Assembly (NCBI GenBank): GCA_963799975.1
Contig: CAWCZF010000006.1
Span: 2,852,001-2,916,000, forward strand
Direction: 5' to 3'
From: Actinoallomurus sp963799975
GTDB lineage: Bacteria; Actinomycetota; Actinomycetes; Streptosporangiales; Streptosporangiaceae
Length of the DNA stretch: 64,000 nucleotides
The translations under genes and the position numbers were made by a program. Every line of letters begins with the position of its first letter. Position 1 is the first letter of the stretch. The notes below the pieces were generated by a model, which saw only the letters and a list, made by a program, of their open reading frames with translations, was not told the origin of the DNA and made no database searches. Below are positions 53,417 to 60,749 of this stretch, piece after piece.

Positions 53417-54805
53417 ATGACCCGGCTGCTGATCGAGCCGGCCCGGCCGCAGAGCGTACGCGAGCACCCGAACGCACCCTGGTTCGCGGTGGCCTCCGTG
53501 TGCGTCGGCGCGTTCATGGGGCAGCTCGACGCCAGCATCGTCACGCTCGCCTTCCCGGCGTTGCAGCGGGAGTTCCACACCTCGCTCGCGGCGGCCCAGT
53601 GGGTGTCGCTGGGCTACCTCCTGGCGCTGGTCGGGCTGCTGGCCGGCGCGGGGCGGCTGGCGGACGTGGCCGGCCGCAAGCTCGTCTACCTCTACGGCTT
53701 CCTCGTTTTCACGGTCGCCTCCGCGGCCTGCGGCCTCGCGCCGTCGCTCGGGCTGCTGGTGGCCTTCCGCGTGGTGCAGGCGGCCGGCGCGGCCATGTTG
53801 CAGGCCAACAGCGTCGCCCTCGTCGTGACGAGCGTGCCGCGGTCCCGCATGCGCGTCGCCCTGGGCATGCAGGCCGCCGCGCAGGCGCTCGGCCTGGCGC
53901 TGGGACCGACCGCCGGCGGCCTCCTGGTCGGCGCGGCCGGCTGGCGCTGGGTGTTCTGGGTGAACGTCCCGGTCGGGTGCGCGGCCATCCTCGTCGGCCG
54001 CTACCTGCTTCCCCGTACGCGCGAGCGTGCCGCTCCGGCGCGCTTCGACTGGCCCGGTCTACTGCTGCTCGCCGGTACGAGCACGGCCCTGCTGCTCGCG
54101 GTGTCCGGCATGTCCGGCCTCGGCCTGCCGGTCTGGTCCATCGTCGCGCTGTTCGCCGCCGCGGCGGTGGCCGGGCTCGGCTTCGCGCTGCGCGAACGCG
54201 TGGCGTCCGGCGCGCTGGTCGACCTCTCTCTGCTGCGCGCGCCCGCGGTCTCGGCCGGGCTGGCGGGGGCGATGTGCGGCTATCTGGTGCTGTTCGGCCC
54301 GCTGGCGCTCGTGCCACAGGTCCTGACGGCGCGCGGCGCGGGCGCGGCGCATGCGGGGCTCGTCCTCACCGCGCTCCCGGCCGGCTTCGCCCTCGCCGCG
54401 CTGGCCGCCGACCGAGTGCTGCCCCGACGCCTGGGCAACCGGCGCCGCTGCCTGCTCGGCGGCGCGCTGGCGGCCGCGTCGGCGGCCGCGCTCGGCCTCG
54501 CCCCCGGCGCGACCGCGCCGCTGCTGGGGCTGCTCGGCCTGGGACTCGGCCTGTTCGTGCCGGCGAACAACACCGCGATCATGGCCGCGATCCCCCGGCA
54601 CCAGTCGGCCACCGCGGGCGGCATGGTGAACATGACGCGCGGCGCGGGCACGGCGCTCGGCATCGCCCTCGTGACGCTGGTCCTGCACGACGCCGCGTCG
54701 GTGTCCGGCGGAGCGCGCGCGGCGTTCGCCGCCCTCGCGGTGGCCGCGCTGATCGCCACCGCGACCGGCTTCACCGCACGCGCCCCCGAGGCGGCCGGCC
54801 GCTAG
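53417..54805 (+). CDS. MFS transporter, drug-efflux type
   Basis: A 462-residue exporter with 12-14 hydrophobic helices (VCVGAFMGQLDASIVTLAFPALQ; GRLADVAGRKLVYL; AANSVALVV-type segment). The ATG at 53417 follows AGGGGGA. TATACT at 53366-53371 could be a -10 for a transcript with a 40-base leader. The MarR gene downstream on the same strand is its likely regulator. Confidence 0.9.
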   Translation: MTRLLIEPARPQSVREHPNAPWFAVASVCVGAFMGQLDASIVTLAFPALQREFHTSLAAAQWVSLGYLLALVGLLAGAGRLADVAGRKLVYLYGFLVFTVASAACGLAPSLGLLVAFRVVQAAGAAMLQANSVALVVTSVPRSRMRVALGMQAAAQALGLALGPTAGGLLVGAAGWRWVFWVNVPVGCAAILVGRYLLPRTRERAAPARFDWPGLLLLAGTSTALLLAVSGMSGLGLPVWSIVALFAAAAVAGLGFALRERVASGALVDLSLLRAPAVSAGLAGAMCGYLVLFGPLALVPQVLTARGAGAAHAGLVLTALPAGFALAALAADRVLPRRLGNRRRCLLGGALAAASAAALGLAPGATAPLLGLLGLGLGLFVPANNTAIMAAIPRHQSATAGGMVNMTRGAGTALGIALVTLVLHDAASVSGGARAAFAALAVAALIATATGFTARAPEAAGR

Positions 54806-54870
54806 CCGCGCCGCCCCGGGCGATCGGCCGGTCGCGCACTTATCCGGCCGTTTAGGGGGACAATCGCACT

Positions 54871-55383
54871 ATGGCCCCTGCGAACCGACCGTCCGGTCTC
54901 CGGGCGGAGGGCGGCTCCCCGGCGGACGCCGGAGTGCTGCTCGCCGACACCGTCGCGCGGCTCCGGCGTGCCATGCGCCGGGCCGCGCGTGCCGCCGATC
55001 CCGCCAACCCGCTCTCGGTCGCCCAACTCGAGGTCCTCGCGTGCGTGGCCGAGCAACCCGGCGTACGTCCCGGCCGGATCGCGCGCCGGCTCATGCTCGC
55101 CGCTAACTCCGTCACGACCCTCGTGAACGCGCTGCACACCCGCGGCCTGGTCATGCGGACGCACGCCGCCGACGACGCGCGTGCGATCGCGCTCACCCTG
55201 ACCCCGGCCGGGCGGGAGGCCGTGGAGGGCTGGAAGGCCGCCAACACCGCGATCCTCCAGGCCGCGCTCGGCATGCTCGACGAGCACCACCAGAGCGCCC
55301 TCGCCGAGGCCATGCCCGGCCTGCGGCGGCTCGCCGAGACGGTCGACTCGCTCGCCGAGACGCCGGACGTCAGGCGGGCGTGA
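54871..55383 (+). CDS. MarR family transcriptional regulator
   Basis: A 170-residue MarR protein: AQLEVLACVAEQPGVRPGRIARRL, recognition helix MLAANSVTTLVNALHTRGLV and wing THAADDARAIALTLTPAGR. It lies 65 bp downstream of the MFS gene in the same direction, an efflux operon with its own regulator. The stop overlaps the convergent modA by 14 bases. Confidence 0.88.
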   Translation: MAPANRPSGLRAEGGSPADAGVLLADTVARLRRAMRRAARAADPANPLSVAQLEVLACVAEQPGVRPGRIARRLMLAANSVTTLVNALHTRGLVMRTHAADDARAIALTLTPAGREAVEGWKAANTAILQAALGMLDEHHQSALAEAMPGLRRLAETVDSLAETPDVRRA

Positions 55384-56119
55384 AGCCGTACTTGCGCAGG
55401 ATCGCCGCCGCCGCCGGCGAGCCCAGCCATGTCACGAACGCACGTGCCGCCGAGCCGTGCGCGCTCTGCCGTACGGCCGCGGCGTACCAGGTCGCGGTCA
55501 CGTTAAGCCGCCGCGGGATGGGCACGCTCGTGGCCGAGACGCCCGCCGAGCGCATGTCGGTCACGTACACGATGCCCGCGTCGGCCGCGCCCGTGCGCAC
55601 CCGGGTGAGCACCGTGCGCGCGTCCGCCTCCTCCGACACCGGGCGCACGGTCACGCCCGCCTTGGCGAGCACCTCCGTCGCATAGCGCCCGACCGGGACC
55701 ACCGGGCCGCCCAGGACCACGCGCAGCCGTGGTTCGGCCAGGTCGGCCACCCCGCGTACGCGCAGCGGGTTGCCCGGCGCGACCGCGATCGTCATCGCGC
55801 CGTACGCGATGACGCGTCTCCCGGTGACCTTGTCCTTGGCGATGTCCATGGACGCGGTGTCCGCGGTGGCGAGCACGTCGGCGTGCTCGCGGTCGGCCAC
55901 GTCGCCGGCCACCTCCTGCGAACCGGCGAACTCGAACCGTACCGAGGTCACCCGGCGGTCCGCGGCCTGGTAGGCGGTGCCGAGCTCGCCGAACGCGTCG
56001 GTCAGCGAGGACGCGGCCAGCACCTTGAGGGTGATCCGCTCGTCGCCGGCGGCGATGCCGCACCCGGCCAGGGCGAGCACCGACGCTGCGGCCGTGGCGA
56101 TGCGGGTGAAATACGGCAT
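55370..56119 (-). CDS. modA: Molybdate ABC transporter substrate-binding lipoprotein
   Basis: A 249-residue binding protein. The signal peptide ends with the lipobox LAGC near residue 20. The mature part has the ModA VLAASSLTDAFGELGTAYQ opening and the ADAGIVYVTDMRSAG block. TAAGAT lies seven bases before the ATG, indicating a leaderless transcript from its own promoter, 67 bp after modC. Exports to the outer face of the membrane and hands molybdate or tungstate to ModB. Confidence 0.93.
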   Translation of the reverse strand: MPYFTRIATAAASVLALAGCGIAAGDERITLKVLAASSLTDAFGELGTAYQAADRRVTSVRFEFAGSQEVAGDVADREHADVLATADTASMDIAKDKVTGRRVIAYGAMTIAVAPGNPLRVRGVADLAEPRLRVVLGGPVVPVGRYATEVLAKAGVTVRPVSEEADARTVLTRVRTGAADAGIVYVTDMRSAGVSATSVPIPRRLNVTATWYAAAVRQSAHGSAARAFVTWLGSPAAAAILRKYGFTPA

Positions 56120-56126
56120 GCGCGCG

Positions 56127-56132
56127 ATCTTA
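56127..56132 (-). promoter_or_regulatory. -10 element of a leaderless modA promoter
   Basis: TAAGAT on the minus strand is followed by seven bases and the modA ATG, with no ribosome-binding site. It would allow modA to be made independently of modBC. Confidence 0.45.
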
Positions 56133-56186
56133 GGATGATTTAACGGCCGTTCCCGGGCGCAACGCCGACACCCGGACGGAAGGCCG

Positions 56187-57215
56187 TCACGCCGGATAGG
56201 CGTGCGTCTCGGCGGCCTTGACCGCCACCCACACCCGCTCTCCCTCGGCGAGGCCGAGCTCGGCCAGCGCGGCCGGGGTGATGTCGGCCGCCGTCGGCAC
56301 CGGCGCGCCGAGGTGCACGCGCACCTGGTCCCCGTACGGCTCGATCGCCTCGATCGTCGCCTCCCACAGGTTGCGCGGGCTGCCGTGCGGACGGCCGCGG
56401 AACAGCGCCACCGCCGAGGGCGGGAACGCCACGAACACCGCGCCGTGCAGCGTCTCGGCCGCGGTCAGCGTGAGCCCGTCCAGCGTCACGTCGTGGCCGT
56501 CGGCCGAGCCGCGATAGAGGTTCAGTCCGACCAGGCGCGCGACATAGTCCGTACGCGGATGGCGCGCGACATGTGCGGGCGGCCCCTCCTGGACCACGCG
56601 ACCGGCCTCGATCACGATGAGCCGGTCGGCCAGCGCCATCGCGTCGAGCGGGTCGTGGGTGACGAGCAGCGACGCGCCCTCGAACGCGGCGAGGTGGCGG
56701 CGCAGGCCCGACCGGATCTCCCGCCGGGTGTCGGCGTCGAGCGCGGCCAGCGGCTCGTCCAGCAGCAGCATCCGGGGACCCACGGCGAGCGCACGGGCGA
56801 GCGCGACCCGCTGCGCCTGCCCGCCCGACAGCGTGCGCGGGCGGCGGCCGGCGAGTTCGGCGAGGCCGACGCGCCCGAGCCACTCGGCCGCCACCCGCCG
56901 CGCCTCGGCCTTGCGCACACCCTGGCAGCGCGGCCCGAACGCCACGTTGTCCAGCGCGGTCAGGTGCGGGAACAGCAGGTAGTCCTGGAACACCATGCCG
57001 ACCGGGCGGCGGTCGGCCGGCGTGTGCCGCCACTCCTCGCCGCCGAAGCGTATGTGGCCCGCCGACAGCGGCAGCAGCCCCGCGAGGGCGCGCAGCGCGG
57101 TGGTCTTGCCCGCGCCGTTGGGGCCGAGCAGCGCCACGACCTCGCCCTCGGCGACGGTCAGCTCGACGTCGAGGGTGAAGGCGGCACGCCGTACGACGAG
57201 GTGCGCGTCGATCAC
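56187..57215 (-). CDS. modC: Molybdate ABC transporter ATP-binding protein
   Basis: A 342-residue ATPase: Walker A LLGPNGAGKTT, Q-loop VFQDYLLF, signature LSGGQAQRV, Walker B LLLDEPLAAL and the switch His in LVTHDPLD. A TOBE/Mop domain fills the last 100 residues (about 250-342). The GTG at 57215 overlaps the modB stop in GTGA. Confidence 0.92.
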   Translation of the reverse strand: MIDAHLVVRRAAFTLDVELTVAEGEVVALLGPNGAGKTTALRALAGLLPLSAGHIRFGGEEWRHTPADRRPVGMVFQDYLLFPHLTALDNVAFGPRCQGVRKAEARRVAAEWLGRVGLAELAGRRPRTLSGGQAQRVALARALAVGPRMLLLDEPLAALDADTRREIRSGLRRHLAAFEGASLLVTHDPLDAMALADRLIVIEAGRVVQEGPPAHVARHPRTDYVARLVGLNLYRGSADGHDVTLDGLTLTAAETLHGAVFVAFPPSAVALFRGRPHGSPRNLWEATIEAIEPYGDQVRVHLGAPVPTAADITPAALAELGLAEGERVWVAVKAAETHAYPA

Positions 57216-57988
57216 GACACCCACCGCCCCCGCAGCCCGGCCAGGACGAGCACCGACACGGCGAGCAGGACGAGGCTGAGCACGATCGCGGCCGCCGGGT
57301 CGTTCTCCAGAGCCAGGTAGACCGCGAGCGGCATGGTCTGCGTACGGCCCGGGAAGTTGCCGGCGAAGGTGATGGTGGCCCCGAACTCCCCCAGCGCACG
57401 CGCCCAGCACAGCACCGCGCCGGCCCCGATCCCGGGCGCGATGAGCGGCAGCGTGACCCGGCGGAAGGTCGTCCAGCGCGAGGCGCCCAGTGTGGCGGCC
57501 GCGTCCTCGTACCGCAGGTCGGCGGCGCGCAGCGCGCCCTCGACGCTGATCACGAGGAACGGCAGCGCGACGAACGCCTCGGCCACGACCACCCCGCCGG
57601 TGGTGAAGGGCAGGGTCACGCCGGTCCAGCGGTACATCCACTGGCCGACCAGTCCGTTCCGGCCGAGGACGAGCAGCAGCGCGACGCCGCCGACGACGGG
57701 CGGCAGCACGAGCGGCACGGTCACCAGCGCCCGTACGAGCCGGCGGCCGGGAAAGGCGACGCGCGCCAGCACCCAGGCGAGCGGCACCCCGAAGACCAGG
57801 CAGAACGCCGTCGCGAGCGTGGCACACTCCAGCGACAGCCGCAGCGCGTCCAGGATCTGCGGGCGGCCGAGGCGGGTGCCGATCGTCGACCAGGGCGCGC
57901 GTACCAGCAGGCCCGCGACGGGCAGCGCCAGGAAGGCGAGCCCGACGAGTGCGGGCAACACGAGCGCCCAGGGCGCCCGGCGGTTCAC
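57212..57988 (-). CDS. modB: Molybdate ABC transporter permease
   Basis: A 258-residue permease with six transmembrane helices and the EAA loop RYEDAAATLGASRWTTFRRV followed by TLPLIAPG. The PLVLPPVVGGVALLL and ARALGEFGATITFAGN segments are characteristic of ModB. It follows the HTH-TOBE regulator gene by 67 bp and overlaps modC. Confidence 0.92.
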   Translation of the reverse strand: MNRRAPWALVLPALVGLAFLALPVAGLLVRAPWSTIGTRLGRPQILDALRLSLECATLATAFCLVFGVPLAWVLARVAFPGRRLVRALVTVPLVLPPVVGGVALLLVLGRNGLVGQWMYRWTGVTLPFTTGGVVVAEAFVALPFLVISVEGALRAADLRYEDAAATLGASRWTTFRRVTLPLIAPGIGAGAVLCWARALGEFGATITFAGNFPGRTQTMPLAVYLALENDPAAAIVLSLVLLAVSVLVLAGLRGRWVS

Positions 57989-58055
57989 CGGGCCGCGGCT
58001 ACGCGACCGGCCGGCCCGGCCTGGTCCGGCCCGTACGCGGCGAGGCGCGGCGAGG

Positions 58056-58439
58056 TCATTCGGGGCGCTCCACGACGACGTTGGTGGACTTGACGACGGC
58101 CACCGCGAGCACGCCCGGTTCGAGCCCGAGGTCGTCGGCGGCCTCCCGGCTCATCAGCGAGACGACGCGGTACGGCCCGGCCTGCATCTCCACCTTCGCC
58201 ATCACGCCGTCGCGCACGACGTCGGTGACGATGCCGCGCATCCGGTTGCGCGCGGACGAGGTGGCCGACTCGGCGTCGGCGGGCGAGCGGACGAACGCCG
58301 CCAGCACCGCCCCGGAGACGATCCGGTGCCCGTGCTCGTCGCGCTCGGCGGCGAGCCGCCCGGAGTCGACCCAGCGCCGGACGGTGTCCGAGCTGACGTC
58401 GAGCAGAGTGGCGACCTCACTGATACGGAACACCGGCAC
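58056..58439 (-). CDS. HTH-TOBE (Mop) molybdate-binding regulator
   Basis: A 127-residue protein: an excisionase/MerR-like HTH (VFRISEVATLLDVSSDTVRR) and a C-terminal single TOBE/Mop domain (MRGIVTDVVRDGVMAKVEMQ...). This layout belongs to small molybdate-sensing regulators placed beside mod genes. The GTG at 58439 is chosen because TATACT lies seven bases upstream, a leaderless promoter; a longer upstream frame is not needed. First gene of the mod cluster, so it likely senses molybdate and controls modBC. Confidence 0.88.
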   Translation of the reverse strand: MPVFRISEVATLLDVSSDTVRRWVDSGRLAAERDEHGHRIVSGAVLAAFVRSPADAESATSSARNRMRGIVTDVVRDGVMAKVEMQAGPYRVVSLMSREAADDLGLEPGVLAVAVVKSTNVVVERPE

Positions 58440-58446
58440 GGCGGAG

Positions 58447-58452
58447 AGTATA
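58447..58452 (-). promoter_or_regulatory. -10 element of the mod regulator
   Basis: TATACT on the minus strand, then seven bases, then GTG. It is a consensus-quality -10 box and supports leaderless expression of the HTH-TOBE gene and the mod operon. Confidence 0.55.
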
Positions 58453-58545
58453 TCCCTCGCAGAAACGGAGAATCCCTCCGCGAAGTGCCAGGACATGCGG
58501 GGGTCACCTCGGGAAGGCCCCTCGCACGTGCGGCCGGTCCGTGCC

Positions 58546-59286
58546 CTAGTCCAGGCCCAGCAGGGACTCAAGGCCCACGGTGAGGCCGGGCATCTCGCCC
58601 ACCCGGCGCACGCCGAGCAGGACCCCCGGGCTGAACGACTCGCGGCTCATCGAGTCGTGGCGGATCGTCAGCGTCTCGCCGTGGCCGCCGAGCAGCACCT
58701 CCTGGTGGGCGATCAGGCCCGCCAGGCGTACGGCGTGCACGTGGACGCCGTCCACGTCGGCGCCGCGCGCTCCTTGGAGGCCGGTCGTGGTGGCGTCCGG
58801 CGAGCGGCCCGTGCCGGCCTTCTCCCGCGCGGCGGCGACCAACTCGGCCGTACGGCGGGCGGTGCCGCTGGGCGCGTCGGCCTTGTTCGGGTGGTGCAGC
58901 TCGACGATCTCGACGGAGTCGAAGAACGGCGCGGCCTTCTGCGCGAAGTGCATCATCAGCACCGCGCCGACCGCGAAGTTCGGTGCGATCAGGACGTTGA
59001 CGCCGGGATTGTCGCCGATCCAGCCGCGTACGGCGTCGAGCCGCTCCCGGTCGAACCCGGTCGTGCCCACGACGGCGTGCACGCCGTGCTCGACGCACCA
59101 GCGCAGATTGCCCATGACGGCGTCGGGGTGGGTGAAGTCGATGGCCACCTGCGCGGACGCGAGCGGCTCGCGCTCGTCGCCCACGTCGACGGCGGCGACC
59201 AGGTCGAGGTCCTCGGCCGCCTCGACCGCCCGGCACAACTCGGTCCCGACACGCCCGCGCGCGCCCAGCACCCCGACCTTGATCAT
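58546..59286 (-). CDS. dapB: 4-hydroxy-tetrahydrodipicolinate reductase
   Basis: DapB reduces the DapA product with NAD(P)H in the DAP pathway. The 246-residue protein has the dinucleotide-binding GVLGARGRVGTELCRAV, the GTTGFDRERLDAV loop and the catalytic ELHHPNKADAPSGTA. The ATG at 59286 has GGGAGG upstream. It follows the M16 peptidase gene on the same strand, separated by a strong terminator. Confidence 0.96.
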   Translation of the reverse strand: MIKVGVLGARGRVGTELCRAVEAAEDLDLVAAVDVGDEREPLASAQVAIDFTHPDAVMGNLRWCVEHGVHAVVGTTGFDRERLDAVRGWIGDNPGVNVLIAPNFAVGAVLMMHFAQKAAPFFDSVEIVELHHPNKADAPSGTARRTAELVAAAREKAGTGRSPDATTTGLQGARGADVDGVHVHAVRLAGLIAHQEVLLGGHGETLTIRHDSMSRESFSPGVLLGVRRVGEMPGLTVGLESLLGLD

Positions 59287-59330
59287 GAGTGTTCCTCCCG
59301 CTCGTCCCGGCGCAGCCTATCGCCCAGACA

Positions 59331-59358
59331 ACCCCGCGGCGCGATGGCGCCGCGGGGT
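59331..59358 (-). terminator. Terminator between the M16 peptidase gene and dapB
   Basis: A perfect 12-bp stem, ACCCCGCGGCGC at 59331-59342 with 59347-59358, closes a four-base loop and is followed on the minus strand by TGTCTGG. It lies 14 bases after the peptidase stop. Confidence 0.7.
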
Positions 59359-59371
59359 CGCGCGGAGGTGT

Positions 59372-60700
59372 TCAGAGCGAGAAGTCGCGGCCCTCGAAGG
59401 GGCCGATGATGCTCAGCGTCATCGGCCGGCCGAGGACCTCACGGCCGATCGCGCGCACGTCGTCGAGGCTGACCGCCTCGATGCGGGTGAGGATGTCATC
59501 GACCGACAGCAGGCTGTCATAGACCAGCTCGCTCTTGCCGATGCGGCTCATCCGCGACCCGGTGTCCTCCAGGCCCAGCACGAACGAGCCGCGCAACTGG
59601 CCCTTGCCGCGTTCGAGCTCCTCCTCGGTGATGCCCTCCTCGGCCACCTTGGCGACCTCCTCGCGGCAGATCGCCAGCACCTCGTCGACCTTCGCCGGGA
59701 GGCAGCCGGCATAGACCCCGAAGGTGCCCGTGTCGGCGTACTGGGAGTTGTAGCTGTAGACCGAGTAAGCCAGCCCGCGCTTCTCCCGTATCTCCTGGAA
59801 CAGGCGCGAGGACATCCCGCCGCCCAGGGCGGCGTTGAGGACGCCCAGGGCGAACCGGCGCTCGTCGGTGCGCGTGATGCCGATCGTGCCGAGGATCAGG
59901 TTGGCCTGCTCGGTCGACCGGTCGATCGACAGGACGCCCGGGTTGGGCCCGGCCGCCGCGCCGGAGACACGCGGGGCGCTCGGCGGGCGGCCCGCGTCGC
60001 GCAGGCTCGCCTCGAACGCCGTCGCGACCAGGCGCACGACCTCGTCGTGGTCGAGGTTGCCGGCCGCCGCGACCACGAGGTTGGGCGGGATGTAGCGCTC
60101 GTGGTAGTAGCCGGCGATGCGGTCACGCGTGAGGGTGTTGATCGACTCGACCGTGCCGAGGATCGGCCGGCCGAGCGGCACGTCGCCGAACAGCGCCGTG
60201 GCGAACTCGTCGTGCACCGCGTCGGTCGGGTCGTCGTCGTGCATGGCGATCTCTTCGAGGATCACCCCGCGTTCGGCCTCGACGTCCTGGCTCTCGATCA
60301 GCGACGCCGTCACCATGTCGGAGACGACGTCGATGGCGAGCGGCAGGTCCGAGTCGAGCACCCGCGCGTAGTAGCAGGTGTACTCCTTGGCGGTGAAGGC
60401 GTTCATTTCGCCGCCCACCGCGTCCATCAGCGACGACATCTCCAGCGCGGTGCGCTTCGGCGTGCCCTTGAACAGCAGGTGCTCCAGGAAGTGCGACGCG
60501 CCGGCCTCCTCGGTCGACTCGTCGCGCGACCCGACGCCCGCCCAGATGCCGAAGGCGACCGAGCGTACGGTCGGCATCGTCTCGGTGACGACGCGCAGAC
60601 CGCCCGGCAGGACGGTGCGCCGCACCACCCCGGCGCCGTCGGCGCCGGGGTGCACGGTGTACGTCGAGCCGGGTTCCTGCTCCCGTGCGGTAACGGTCAT
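59372..60700 (-). CDS. M16 family zinc metallopeptidase
   Basis: A 442-residue pitrilysin-type peptidase related to the mitochondrial processing peptidase. The inverted zinc motif is HFLEH, with the downstream third ligand in the AERGVILEEIAMHDD region. The GLAYSVYSYNSQYADTG block of the C-terminal domain is present, so it should be active alone. The ATG at 60700 follows GGAGG. It lies 49 bp downstream of pnp and upstream of dapB, the conserved actinobacterial arrangement. Substrate is unknown. Confidence 0.93.
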   Translation of the reverse strand: MTVTAREQEPGSTYTVHPGADGAGVVRRTVLPGGLRVVTETMPTVRSVAFGIWAGVGSRDESTEEAGASHFLEHLLFKGTPKRTALEMSSLMDAVGGEMNAFTAKEYTCYYARVLDSDLPLAIDVVSDMVTASLIESQDVEAERGVILEEIAMHDDDPTDAVHDEFATALFGDVPLGRPILGTVESINTLTRDRIAGYYHERYIPPNLVVAAAGNLDHDEVVRLVATAFEASLRDAGRPPSAPRVSGAAAGPNPGVLSIDRSTEQANLILGTIGITRTDERRFALGVLNAALGGGMSSRLFQEIREKRGLAYSVYSYNSQYADTGTFGVYAGCLPAKVDEVLAICREEVAKVAEEGITEEELERGKGQLRGSFVLGLEDTGSRMSRIGKSELVYDSLLSVDDILTRIEAVSLDDVRAIGREVLGRPMTLSIIGPFEGRDFSL

Positions 60701-60749
60701 GGGGCCTCCGTCCACGGCCCCATGACCACCGTGCTGTGCTCGCACTCGA

